From contig CM034547.1 of the NCBI GenBank assembly GCA_020055645.1, positions 39,287,909-39,351,908 of the forward strand: a DNA stretch of 64,000 nt. Direction: 5' to 3'. Below the pieces are notes generated by a model. It was not told the DNA's origin and did no database searches. It saw nothing but the letters and a program-made list of their open reading frames with translations. This document shows, piece by piece, positions 12,578-22,990 of the stretch (position 1 is the stretch's first letter; each line of letters begins with the position of its first letter). A program made the translations under genes and the position numbers. The DNA is from Tomocerus qinae (lineage: Eukaryota; Arthropoda; Collembola; Entomobryomorpha; Tomoceridae).

Positions 12578-13022
12578 AAGTCTTCCACCGTTGGGGTGGG
12601 GACGCGAGCCAAGCTAAGACTATGGTTGAGTCGGTCCAGCCAAAGACATCTTCGATTTTCAACTCCAAAGACTCCTTCACACACAACATGAGTCTGGAAA
12701 CGAGCACTGCACCACACAACTCCAATCGAGGAAGGGTTTGCTGCTTCAAAGGGGCCACCTTAGTTTTAGCAGCAACGAGTTTCACTGTGGTGATATTGCC
12801 ATCTGTCACTGTCCGTAGATAAACAGCGGCTGAGTATGCTTCCTCGGAAGCATCGCAGAAACCATGTAAGTAGTACTTCTTGTGGGCACTATTACTGTTT
12901 ACATCAGAAACATAACGAGGAATTTTAATATCCTTTATGCACGGTAACTCACGTAGGTAGTCCATCCATGAGTTCAGAATGTCATCAGGGAGAGAGCTGT
13001 CCCAACCAAACTGATTTTCCAC
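12507..13022 (-). pseudogene. Pol fragment: linker and RNase H first part
   Basis: Continues pol in a different frame from the upstream 998-codon frame. The switch lies near 13015-13018, a run of four T (A on the sense strand), and behaves as the loss of one base. The fragment includes FGWDSSLPDD, then YLHGFCDASEEAYSAAVYLR, LPRLELCGA and FGWTDSTIVLAWL. These carry the first Asp, the Glu and the second Asp expected for an RNase H active site. After NRISEIQG the frame leaves the protein, near 12537-12540. There is no start codon of its own, so it would only be translated by frameshifting. Confidence 0.85.
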
Positions 13023-15970
13023 AATTGTTGTAATAACAATTTTGCGTTGATCGTCACAGGAGACAAAAGTCCCAAAGGGTCGAATATTTTTGCATTTTCA
13101 GATGCGACGATCCGTTTAGTCACTGTTCCATTAATAACTGGAACTTTCACTGTAAAGTTGAAACAGTCTGTGGCAGGATTCCACTGAAGACCCAAAGCTT
13201 TGACTGACTCGTCGACATCAATTCGAAGAGGTAAATTAGTCTCTCTCATTTCGGCGGGGAGAGACTCCAAAAATGATGAGGAATTAGAAGACCACTTCCT
13301 TAATTCCAGTTGACCACGTTGAGTGAGTTGGAGTAACTGCTCCTTAACTTTGATTGCTTTCTCTTCGCTATCCGCACCTGAAAGTAAGTCATCTATGTAA
13401 AGGTCACGTAATAGCAAGGCTGATGCTTCAGGGAAGAGAAATTGTTCATCTTTTGCTAACTGCTGGACGCATTTCACCGCTTGATAAGGGGCTGAAGAAG
13501 TTCCAAAAGTAACAGTTAACATTCTGTAGTCTTGAATGGGTTCGTCCTTTGACTTTCTCCACACTATGCGTTGAAAGTCAACATCATCACGATGCACTAG
13601 AAATTGCCGATACATTTTGGCAATATCTGCAGTAAAGGCGATACGATTTGCTCGAAAACGCATCAAAATAGAGATTAGGTCCTGCTGTAACTTAGGACCA
13701 ACCATTAATGTCTCGTTGAGAGATGAACCGGAAGTAGTGGTGGCTGATGCGTCGAACACTACGCGCACTTTAGTTGTAGAACTAGAGGGTTTATACACTG
13801 AGTGATGAGGCATATAATAACTTGCCTTTTCTAATTCCGTTGCTGGAACAGGTTCCATGTGGCCAAGATCGAGATACTCTTGTAGTATTTTGTTATATTC
13901 ATCTTGACGTTCAGGCTGAGAAGAAAATCTTCGTTCGATTTGTAGAAGGCGTTGGACTGCCCTGTTTCTTGATTCTCCAAGTGGTTTAGCTTTAGACTTG
14001 AAGGGTAATTTGACTGTGTACCTTCCTGTAGGGTCACGGCTGTGAGTGGCTTCAAAATGCTGCTCACATTGAATTTCTTCTGGTGAAAGTGGAGATGACT
14101 TCGGTATTTCCTCCAACTCCCAGAATTGCTGCAAAGTTGAACTAATATCACAATTAGCATGATAAATAGACACGTGTTTTGGGCCCGAATTGTTGTATTT
14201 TCCCATTAATACCCAACCGAGTTCTGTTTGCACTGCAGTCGGAGCACCCTCAGGGCCTTGAATTTTCCTGCCGATTAATAGATCTGGGAAAACATCGTTA
14301 CCAAATAAAATGTCAATTTTAGATGGCCGAAAGAACATGGGATCTGCCAATGGTAGACCATCAATATGGGACCACTTGGTATAATTCACTTGAGATTTTG
14401 GCTGCGGGCCAGTCACTTTAGACATAACTAAAGAGTCAACATTGAATGTAAATAATTTATTTACACAGGACTTTACGTGAAAGTTGACGACCGAGGTTGA
14501 TGTCCCGATGTCAGCTGCTCCAATTCCAGAAATGGAGACGTTCGCTCGCTTTTGCTTAAGACCGAGCTTCTGCACACAGTTGTTTGTAATAATAGTAGAT
14601 TCCGATCCAGTATCCAATAAGGCACGACAATACTGAAATTCACCATTTGAATCTTGAACTTTGACGAGAGCTGTAGATAACAACACATTTGTTGAATTGC
14701 CGACTTCACTGGATAAGTGCATGGTTGACGTAACCGTTGATGGAGGCTTGGGCTCCACTGCCTTTTCTGGTTTCGGTTCTGACTTGGTTTCCTTTATCTT
14801 CTGTCGATGAAGTAAAGTATTGTGACGAACGGTGCACTCCCTGCAATGCTTCTTGGACTTGCAATTATAAATTGTGTGCCCATAGACCAAACAATTAAAA
14901 CATAAATTGAGTCTCTGAGCTGTTTGCTCTCTTTCATCCACAGACATCTTAAGGAATGCATCACACCTATTTATGTAATGTTCTTTCTCACATAACACAC
15001 AACAGGGTTTTGAATTTGCAACATGAACCGATATAGGTTTTTTGTGATTATTACGAAAATCTGACTTAACACTCGATGTAGGTTTTGACTTACTAAGACC
15101 GGCTGCTAATGTGACTCGAACGTGATTGTCGAGGAACTCTTCGAATTTTTTGAGTGTAGGTATTTCATCAGCACCGAGCTTCTTCTCCCACTCAAGTCTG
15201 GACTCTCCATCCAACTTCCGGGAAATCAAATGAATGATAATTAATTCACCAATTTGTTCAGTAGAAATCTTCATGATTTTAAGAGCTCGCACACATTCTC
15301 CAGTGGTATCTGCCAATTTCCTTAGAGCAATTGGATCCTCCACCTGAAGATTCTGTTGACTGAATAGTCGATCCAAGTGTGTTTTCACGATTTCTCGCTT
15401 GTTTTCATAACGACTGGTTATTATCTTCCAGGCTTCGTTATAATTACGGTCTGTAATGTTGACTGCATTGAGAAGCACTGATGGCTCTCCAACTAGAAGT
15501 GACTTCAAATGTTGAAGCTTCTGAGCCCCACTCAAGGAGGCATTGTCATGCACTGAAGTAGTAAATAGGTCATGAAAAGTAGACCAGTCTTGTAGCTTAC
15601 CATCGAATTTTGGTATCTCCAGTTTGGGTAGACGAACGTCTGTAGGTTTTGCTGTTGTAGCACTTGCACTACTTGATGAGGCGGTTGGAAAGGTATCCTG
15701 AATTAAGAGAAGGCTCTTCTTGATTGCTAATAATTTTAAATTATCTTGATCATAGATTATTTGATTTGAACTGAATTGATCATCAGTTTTGCACAGAGAT
15801 AGAATTTCATCAAATAAATCTTCATTTTTCTTTCGATGGTCAGTTACCAATTCCAGATACAGTTTTACGTCCTTGTCGTCTAAGGGCGCAGTAGCATGAT
15901 TGCTGACTAGAGTATGAAGGGCGTCTATTTTACCCGTCAATCCTCTTCTTCTGTTGATGAGTTTGTCCAT
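12974..15970 (-). CDS. BEL/Pao gag-protease-reverse transcriptase
   Basis: Intact 998-codon frame with an ATG at 15970. Residues about 115-270 carry a DUF1759-type gag domain (IPKFDG...LQDWSTFHDLF). Cysteine/histidine knuckles follow: CX2CX3HX4C at 324-336, a classic CX2CX4HX4C at 357-370, and a third C/H cluster at 376-388, expected to bind element RNA. The aspartic protease (DUF1758 type) has ALLDTGSES with catalytic Asp453. The reverse transcriptase has Asp782 in TADIAKMYRQ and the YIDD box at 858-861 (Asp860, Asp861), so all three metal ligands are present. The frame then enters the Pao peptidase-like region (LGLQWNPATDCFNF) and ends early: the last residues, after LLQQLW, are out-of-frame sequence. 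In the family gag-pol is usually one polyprotein, so this product is truncated before RNase H and integrase. It would be translated from LTR-driven RNA and act in cytoplasmic particles. Confidence 0.93.
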   Translation of the reverse strand: MDKLINRRRGLTGKIDALHTLVSNHATAPLDDKDVKLYLELVTDHRKKNEDLFDEILSLCKTDDQFSSNQIIYDQDNLKLLAIKKSLLLIQDTFPTASSSSASATTAKPTDVRLPKLEIPKFDGKLQDWSTFHDLFTTSVHDNASLSGAQKLQHLKSLLVGEPSVLLNAVNITDRNYNEAWKIITSRYENKREIVKTHLDRLFSQQNLQVEDPIALRKLADTTGECVRALKIMKISTEQIGELIIIHLISRKLDGESRLEWEKKLGADEIPTLKKFEEFLDNHVRVTLAAGLSKSKPTSSVKSDFRNNHKKPISVHVANSKPCCVLCEKEHYINRCDAFLKMSVDEREQTAQRLNLCFNCLVYGHTIYNCKSKKHCRECTVRHNTLLHRQKIKETKSEPKPEKAVEPKPPSTVTSTMHLSSEVGNSTNVLLSTALVKVQDSNGEFQYCRALLDTGSESTIITNNCVQKLGLKQKRANVSISGIGAADIGTSTSVVNFHVKSCVNKLFTFNVDSLVMSKVTGPQPKSQVNYTKWSHIDGLPLADPMFFRPSKIDILFGNDVFPDLLIGRKIQGPEGAPTAVQTELGWVLMGKYNNSGPKHVSIYHANCDISSTLQQFWELEEIPKSSPLSPEEIQCEQHFEATHSRDPTGRYTVKLPFKSKAKPLGESRNRAVQRLLQIERRFSSQPERQDEYNKILQEYLDLGHMEPVPATELEKASYYMPHHSVYKPSSSTTKVRVVFDASATTTSGSSLNETLMVGPKLQQDLISILMRFRANRIAFTADIAKMYRQFLVHRDDVDFQRIVWRKSKDEPIQDYRMLTVTFGTSSAPYQAVKCVQQLAKDEQFLFPEASALLLRDLYIDDLLSGADSEEKAIKVKEQLLQLTQRGQLELRKWSSNSSSFLESLPAEMRETNLPLRIDVDESVKALGLQWNPATDCFNFTVKVPVINGTVTKRIVASENAKIFDPLGLLSPVTINAKLLLQQLWKISLVGTALSLMTF

Positions 15971-16245
15971 AATGGAGCTTCTGATTGCAAACTACTAAAT
16001 AGTAGTGAATCCACAAATGTTGATTGACGCTATCCAACGATGAACGCAATCTGGGCTGAAAGTGATCGACGATATCCAACGATGACCGACGGACCACAAT
16101 GAATATGACTGACGTTGCTTGAGAACGACCAGTCCACTTGAAATTGACTGAAGACAGTCCACGAGAGTTGACACAATGAGACCCGATGACAAGTCCAAAA
16201 ACGGTTCAAAAATCACAACAGTGATTCGGCTATCGAAGGACCAAA
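15971..16245 (-). other. Element leader with a 42-bp-period direct repeat
   Basis: Untranslated leader between the 5' LTR and the gag start. It contains two copies of a near-identical 18-mer at 16026-16043 and 16068-16085 (17 of 18 bases agree), 42 bp apart, each centred on TATCCAACGATGA. AGTCCAC also occurs twice near 16131 and 16156. The leader of retroelement RNA normally holds packaging signals; whether these repeats have such a role is not known. An in-frame stop at 15992-15994 supports the ATG at 15970 as the first usable start of the long frame. Confidence 0.6.
16223..16243 (-). other. Primer-binding site, tRNA-Tyr-like
   Basis: Two bases inside the 5' LTR the sense strand reads TGGTCCTTCGA, complementary to a tRNA ending ...TCGAAGGACCA. 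As I recall animal tRNA-Tyr, its acceptor stem gives this 11-base match including CCA. Beyond it the element has two extra bases (TA) and then GCCGAATC, close to the complement of the tRNA-Tyr T-arm with small gaps. The match to the CCA end and the position support a PBS; the identity of the tRNA is an inference from memory. Confidence 0.75.
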
Positions 16246-16656
16246 TGTGGGGATGAGGTTCCCCAATTGAATGCAGTGGACTGTGGTTTGAACTTATTAT
16301 CTATCTCTAGCTTGTGTCTGGTGTAATGCGTTGTGTGTACTGGTTTCAGAAATTATGAAACTAACCAAAAATGATGTAGTCACACAGGTGTAAATAATCT
16401 AAACTAATTTATTTACTAACCTAAGTATAATGTGACAATTAGTTACAATTAATAGAATTAAAAGATAACTACACTGAAAAGAATTGATCTATGGAGAGCA
16501 CAAAAGGCATGCGTCCACACTGGAGCAAGTATCGTAATCAATTGAATGTAAAAAATGGTAGACAGAATGGTAGAAAAGAACGCTATATTTAAATAAGTGC
16601 GCGCAGGCACAGTATCCTATGAAGTAAAAGAGTAACGGTTATCATTCTCCCAAACA
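16246..16656 (-). repeat. 5' LTR of the BEL/Pao element
   Basis: The 411-bp LTR at the upstream end in element orientation. On the plus strand it runs from TGTGGGGATGAGG to CTCCCAAACA. It matches the copy at 10277-10687 at 410 of 411 positions by my reading; the single difference is C at 16259 against T at 10290. A TATA-like block (TATTTAAATA, 16586-16595) lies about 60 bp inside the outer edge and may position transcription start. AATAAA on the sense strand (plus-strand TTTATT, 16408-16413) could serve as polyadenylation signal in the 3' copy. The U3/R/U5 boundaries are not resolvable by eye. Confidence 0.97.
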
Positions 16657-16661
16657 ACCCT
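16657..16661. repeat. Target-site duplication, right copy (ACCCT)
   Basis: ACCCT directly follows the 5' LTR and matches 10272-10276. An intact duplication shows that both LTRs belong to one insertion and that no flanking deletion or LTR recombination has happened. Confidence 0.93.
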
Positions 16662-19600
16662 CTTTGTTAATAATGGTGACTAGTTCCGACTTGTGTCTTG
16701 GGATCATACCCATTGAGCATTTACAGGTCGTTTTTTACAAAGACATAGTTTCGGGTCTCTACATTTTCATAGTACAAATGAGTGTGTTATGATAATGGTG
16801 CAAAAACCGATAGTAAAAATGGTCAGACTAAAGACATAGCTATTATATCAGAATGTAGGGAGCTACAGCTACTACGTAATAATCTCTAATATTTTGTTAA
16901 GTACGACTGTCTTTATAGATATTTAGTTTTGTAATTACAGAAGTGTCTGTTGTTTTATTTGTGTAAATGCCCAGTAGTAGTTCCTACACAAGTTGCAGTT
17001 TACACATTAAGTTGTACGAGTAGATGGAGAGTAAGGTAAGGTCATGGCATAATTCCGGTTAATAACTAGTTGCGTGATATGCCCCCATACAGACAGACAC
17101 AGCACAGGTACTTGTTTATCTCCAGACTCTGTACAAGTATTTTGTATCTGGTGAGGATGTACATAATATACCTAGATGGGTTTATATACTAAGTGGTAGG
17201 TGCATAGTGGGATCATTGGGTAGGTGTGTAAGGGCAATAGTGTAATAGTTAGGAGAAGGAGCAGCAAGGTACCAGCAGACATCCAACTATACTTATAGCA
17301 TCACGTAGTTACATAGTAGATCTCTGAGTATACACATTATCTATGTCCTTGCCCAGCCTTGCTTCTTCTGCTCTGATATTAATTTAAAAGGTAGCTCTGT
17401 TCATGTTGAACCGAAATTGGTCCGATTGAGTCGATTTAACAATCCTGCATGCCTTATATTATTAACACAAATTGCACTAACAACCAGTAGGTATACAATC
17501 TAGTAAATCTTTTTCGAAGTATACAAACAATATCGACATGAACCCATCAAACCATAAATGAACGTTACTGGGTCTTCGTCGCCGTCTCGATGGAAAATTG
17601 CTGCTAAATTATCTAAAATTTCAAATTGGGGTAAAGCACCAGAAAATAATTCGAGGAAATTCTAGGAAATTACGTAAAACGTATAAAATTGGTAAAAATA
17701 TTGATTGATGGTTGTTTTTTGTGTATTTGCTTCACACCAACCGCCTCCGTTTGGCTACAAATAGTACAAAGTATATACCTCCTTAAAGAAACCACAAAGC
17801 ACAAGACATTAAGGAAGGTGGTTCAAAGCTTTCAATAAGGAAATTAGTTGGAATTTTCATAGATGGTAAGTTCTCACGAATATTTCAGAGGCACTTAGCG
17901 TCTCTTTACAATTGAATGAATAGGATGGTCGCAGACGTATAATTTCTTCGTCTGTCGACGTGGTCAGTTGTCTCATAAATTTTAATGTGTATTTAATGTG
18001 CTATGCAATGTATCTTTTCGAAAATGTATTCTATAAGGGATGATGTAAGTGGAGTGATGTTTTGATTTCTGAATATTTATCCAGGAACATCCGAGAGTGA
18101 ATTGAGAATTGTGTAAATAAGTTGCCAAGTTGTTGTGTGAAGGTAGATAATATCTGTAAATAATATTATGTGTTGTAGATATAAGAAGTAGTTCCTAAGT
18201 AAGGGATTCACGGATTCAGTTAGGAAATCAAAAGAAAATAGAGTGAAGGCGATAAGTGAATGAAATTGAAGTGGAAATGCATTCGAAAGTAACATCCGTC
18301 TTTCTCTCTCCTACTTACCAGGGAGAGGAAATGGAAAAGTCGATTTGGTTTTCAGAGAACTTGGCTGAATTGCCTTCCTTTCCGTTGATTTGCTTTGCCT
18401 TTCGTCGGTGGCAAGAATAGAAATAAAAAGAGAAATTCAATTCACAATCACAGAGTGTTCATGCGTGTGCTGAATATATTTTCCTATGCCTACCACTTCC
18501 TCATTTTTCCATACCGCACGATCACATCCTCGATAGAAGATACCTTTAGGCTCAACATATTTATTTCGCTACATACTGCATACAGCACAAAAGATTCCAG
18601 ACCCACGTATGTTCACTCACTCACTATTTAATATGATATCCAGACAAATACTTTCGGTTCCCTCACGCAAAACTTAAAATCATTCTGACAGTGATGCACT
18701 TACTGCCTACATATGTAAATATCTATGTACTTCTTTACAAATATTCTACCTTGTGTAAATCTACGTGAACCGTGCTGACATAAAATATCTAAGTATAACC
18801 ACTACCCATACTGCTATGAGTATTCTACCTTCAATACAATGCTTTACCTATAAAATTTTAAATTGTAGAAAAATAATTTAGAGAAAGTATTAAAAGTATT
18901 TGGTACCAAAATAGCTAATTAAAATCATTTAAAATTATTTACACAAATTCGGTTTACTGCGTTTTCGTGGCAAAATGATACGAGACAAAATGTTACATTG
19001 GGAATTCATTTTTTAATAATACCTACTAACTACTGTTTAGAATAATACTGTATGACTGTACGAAGGTGTATGGTATGGCTTGATAATATCGCGTCACAAA
19101 TACAATATTGTTGCATCTTACAACATTGTCAACTAAATCGGGAAAGAAAATCAAAGTAGAATGACATTTAAATTTCTACATGCATTGGTAAGATAATCTT
19201 TGGTACTACGAACCTGTGCCTAGTGCCTAGGCACTTTGATTTTCTGTCGTAGAAAGTATGATTTTTTTCTTCTGGTGAAGTAAAGAAAAGAAATTGAAAT
19301 GAGCAGCAATGCACCCAATATACATCTTGTGCAGTCTTTACCAAAGCGTGGAATGTTTCTATACAATTCAAATTGGACGTTGGCGGCGGTCTGGCATCAA
19401 ATTAGAGGAAGAAGAATAAAATAAAAAGTCTAATCAAACAGCTTCTTGGCAACACGACTTTGTTCCGTTCCGTCGGTTAACAAATTGGACTTGGCTTTGC
19501 ATTTGGCAGGGAGACAGCGGATGTCATAATCTCCGCATTCTGTTCGTCGGTTAACCAATGATTCCCACGCACTACAATTCGCAACTCACATAATAATAAC

Positions 19601-19960
19601 GAAGCACCTACTGCATAAGCATACAAATCATCTTTATCTCTGCAGAATCATATCGGTTATGTATATTATGCGGTGTGTATGTGTGTGACCCAAAAGACTA
19701 TCAAAGCAAATGCCAGATCTGTATTTCCAATAATATGAAAAAAGAAAAGAGTCCGCGCACAAGCCTGACCGCACAATATAGCGACCGCTTTATCAGGGAC
19801 TTGCTGACTGCGTGTTTTTATGTCGCATTGAGTTTCGCCGAATTCCTTATAAAATATATTAAAATGTGTGTGTTGAATATGGGATGCAGTAAGGAATTTT
19901 GTACATAAATTGATGTTAAAAAAGTAAGTATGAAAGAGTTTGTGCACGGATCCGTAACCA
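16662..19960. other. Gene-free stretch right of the retrotransposon
   Basis: AT-rich sequence. A weak skew unit lies at about 18040-18630 (G/A, then CT/CA). The direct repeat at 19471-19560 is the only other structure. No gene was recognised. Confidence 0.5.
19471..19560 (+). repeat. Short direct repeat, 74-bp spacing
   Basis: CGTCGGTTAACAAATTG at 19471-19487 is repeated as CGTCGGTTAACCAATG at 19545-19560. The core CGTCGGTTAAC is identical and includes the palindrome GTTAAC. The two copies sit in a stretch richer in G+C than its flanks. No function is evident. Confidence 0.4.
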
Positions 19961-22952
19961 AAGTTTTGAGGAGGGTAGAGGAGGAAGGGAGTCCTTTGGC
20001 ATGTAGTGCCATGTGTAACGTGTGGAGGAGAGAAAAGGTTGAGGGAAGAGAAGAAGGGTCGCTTATTTCGTTTGCATTGGCACATTTAGTTCGTCCGTCA
20101 TAAGGATGTCGTGTCCAAGTGGAAATCAGATCCGTTCCACCTCATCGCAGGTTAATAACCGTAACTGATCTGAAAGCCAAGCCAAGTTTTGGGCAAATTC
20201 TTAAGTACGTGAAACGAAAGGAGTAGAGAGAGAGGAGATCTGAAGACAATAGGTGAACTCACAATGACGATGAACTACTTTGCTTATGCAATCTCTCCGA
20301 TGCTCTTACTATACACATACACTATTGCTTACTCCAAATACTCCTCTTCTTATGCTATTATTATAGCTTGGCTAAGTATAGACCTAGAGAAGGAATGGTG
20401 ACGAACTAGTAAGACCAACAAAAAATATGGATTTTTTACAGTTATTAAAATAGAGTGGATGGAGAGGAAGGAAAGGAAGTCTAATAACTCGGAGGACCAC
20501 CGGCAGAGTTTACTAGCTCACCAACTTACCATTTCGCAGGCATCACCATGAAATTGGCTTGTGGAAATAAGCAGTAAAACATCTATAGACATTCTAATGG
20601 ATTATAAAGCGTATCTATAGACTCTATATTATCTTCACTTTCAAAAAAAAGGATTTAGTGTTGACTTTGAGACCATGATGTACCTATCATAATTTTAACT
20701 CTTTAGACAAAACAGACTGTTCATCTTCATGTCACTCTTGTTCTTTCAAACTCAAATGGACAACCAGACAAGGAAACTAAACGATGATTGCACTCTGTGG
20801 TTTCAAAACATTTCTTCAACTTCTTCATCCCTGCAGATAACATTCCTAGCATTTCATATTATATGCATGCCTGCACAACAGCACAATTTCCTAATGATAA
20901 TAAAATATTATACAAAATGTCATGTATATATGAAATATTATGAAATCATAGATTTCTATGTGATTAATGATATTTAAATGTATTTAATACGAATTATCAA
21001 TCATTCGTCACGTACAGGTATTTGTTGTTTAACTGCAACTGCAAGTTGCTGCAGATATTTTCTCACGACTATTTGTCAATGGCTATTGAATAAGTAGTTC
21101 TAAATAAATATTCCGAATTTTGTCCTAAAATCCTCTAAATATCAAACAATTCTGAATAGAGATGGATGAAAACGGATTTTATGATTATAAATGCAACAGT
21201 AAACAGATCAGAAGTTGTCGCTGTGTATGTGGATGTGGTTAAACCTAAATACGAGGAAAAGGAAATAAGAAGATCATTTACTATGAGAAGTTGCGTCACA
21301 GTATTTATTACTATTTGATATATCCTAATGGAAATTCCTTGACAGGTCTATTTGACATATCGTTTGATATTCCTCTTTGGCTAAAAGGTTTCGGTGGTCA
21401 GTGAATTATTGGGATGACCGATTCCTCTATTCCACGCATGATTTAAGCAAGCCCCTTTAACAATATTCGTAGTGATATTCTAGAGAGTTGAATGCAATGG
21501 TCATCATCTCTTTCCCATGCAAAAGTTCTTTTGATACATTGTTAGCTTTAGTTAGGAAATAAATGCAGAAAAGATGAGCTCTTCTCCTCATTGAATATTC
21601 GGAGTGATATGGAATTGAATTCAGATCCGAGGCAAACAATCGTGTTTATATGCAATTCAATTGACTTGACGTGGATATGATGGGGATTTCTTGTGTCTGG
21701 GTCCAGTTTTGGTCTGTCCAGCTCCCTTCTTCCCTGTCCTTTCTCATCGTCCAAATAGATGCATACACAACTCAGAAACCAAGAGATTGTGGTGGATATG
21801 TACACTAAGGCACCCATTCATTCAAAAGGGATAGAGTCGAGGAGCAAAGATAAGAAGACAAGTAGCGTATGCATTATGTATGCCCATTCCTTCCCTTCTA
21901 TTCATACAAAAGTGTAGCAGAGGAAGAGATAGACGAGAAAAAAACTTTTCCAATTTCCATACTTTTAGAAATTCAATGGACTTTGAGTAGAGTTGACGTT
22001 TCTGATATGACGGAATATGGTCACCAAGAGTTATATTAAGTCTGCCATGTCAAACTCTATGTATAACCTTCCAGTATTTGTTTATGTACTGATCACCTAG
22101 AAAAGCCCTTTGCTAAACCATCAGATTTCTCATGTGTATTTAAATAACCATCATGTAATATGTACGCCGTACATACCCAAATTATGCCCAGGCTTTTATA
22201 GAATCTTAAATAAAAAAGAGTTTGCACAGCTATTTACAAATATATTTATGGTAAAATCATACTCTTGCTCCGGTTTTAGACAACTTTCGATGCTGTTTAA
22301 AGCAAGGCTGCAAATTTTGCTACTGTTTCCTGCATAAGGATATCTATAGTATATTGAAACGCCGCCGAGTTGGTATGAAAATCAATTATTTTATTATATT
22401 TTTGGAATTTTTCAGTCTACTCGTACGATGTTTAGATTAAAACTGCTATGAAACATTTTGCCAAAGTTTCCTTGACTTAGAAGATTTTGACTTGCTTCAG
22501 TTTAGTACAGATGGTAGCCATGGTTAAATTGGCGTATGAAAATACTCTCAGCATACCCCACGACGGAAAACTAAAAGGTAGGGGTTTATTGGGAAATATA
22601 CGGTAGCTGGTGAGACCGATTGGTTTCCCCAAAATTGTAACTTGCCTATACCGTGACTTAGTATGCGATACAGAAGGCTATTTGTATAAAAGGTATATGA
22701 TTGATATTATTATAATATAGGATGAGGATTGAGGAGAGTACATACAGTAGCAGGTAGTAGGTACCAAATACCAAGCATATTTTACTAGAGCAGCAGCATT
22801 GCAAAAAGGTATTCAAGTATAGGATACTCGCTAGGGGTTTCAATCCACTGTCCATGAGTCGAAGGATTAGTATCTGAAGATCCCTTCTGGTCCAGCGAGG
22901 GCTCCTCGCTCGCTTTGTAAGTGCATCCTTAATATATATAGCAAGGAAGATG

Positions 22953-22990
22953 ATATTATAATTCAAGCTATTTATATTATAATTCCAGCT
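22953..22990 (+). repeat. Two-copy tandem duplication, 21-bp period
   Basis: ATATTATAATTCAAGCT (22953-22969) is followed by ATATTATAATTCCAGCT (22974-22990), 16 of 17 bases identical with a four-base spacer. This is a simple local duplication, probably replication slippage. Confidence 0.6.

Larger units (their letters stand above)
10277..16656 (-). mobile_element. Complete BEL/Pao LTR retrotransposon
   Basis: A 6380-bp LTR element whose sense strand is the minus strand. It has two direct 411-bp LTRs (TG...CA ends), a 5-bp target duplication, a primer-binding site next to the 5' LTR, a purine tract next to the 3' LTR, and a gag-pol region of about 5.1 kb. Domain order is DUF1759-type gag, CCHC knuckles, DUF1758-type aspartic protease, reverse transcriptase, Pao peptidase-like region, RNase H, integrase and a C-terminal DUF5641-like part. 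Integrase after RT/RNase H together with DUF1759/DUF1758 assigns it to BEL/Pao rather than Copia; the absence of a chromodomain or env and the family-specific motifs exclude Gypsy. Only one base differs between the LTRs, so the insertion is recent. The distal half of pol is frame-broken, so this copy as written could not make a full polyprotein. Confidence 0.97.

Noticed and set aside
12216..12617. 133-codon plus-strand frame inside the retrotransposon
   Set aside because: Antisense shadow of pol; the minus-strand frames carry the conserved RNase H and linker motifs.
13000..13025. Programmed frameshift site between RT and RNase H
   Set aside because: BEL/Pao gag-pol is usually one frame, no slippery heptamer or downstream structure was seen, and four more breaks follow that cannot all be programmed.
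19666..20085. 139-codon minus-strand open frame
   Set aside because: Rich in Phe, His and Thr because it lies opposite G/A-rich DNA; no motif and no gene-like context.
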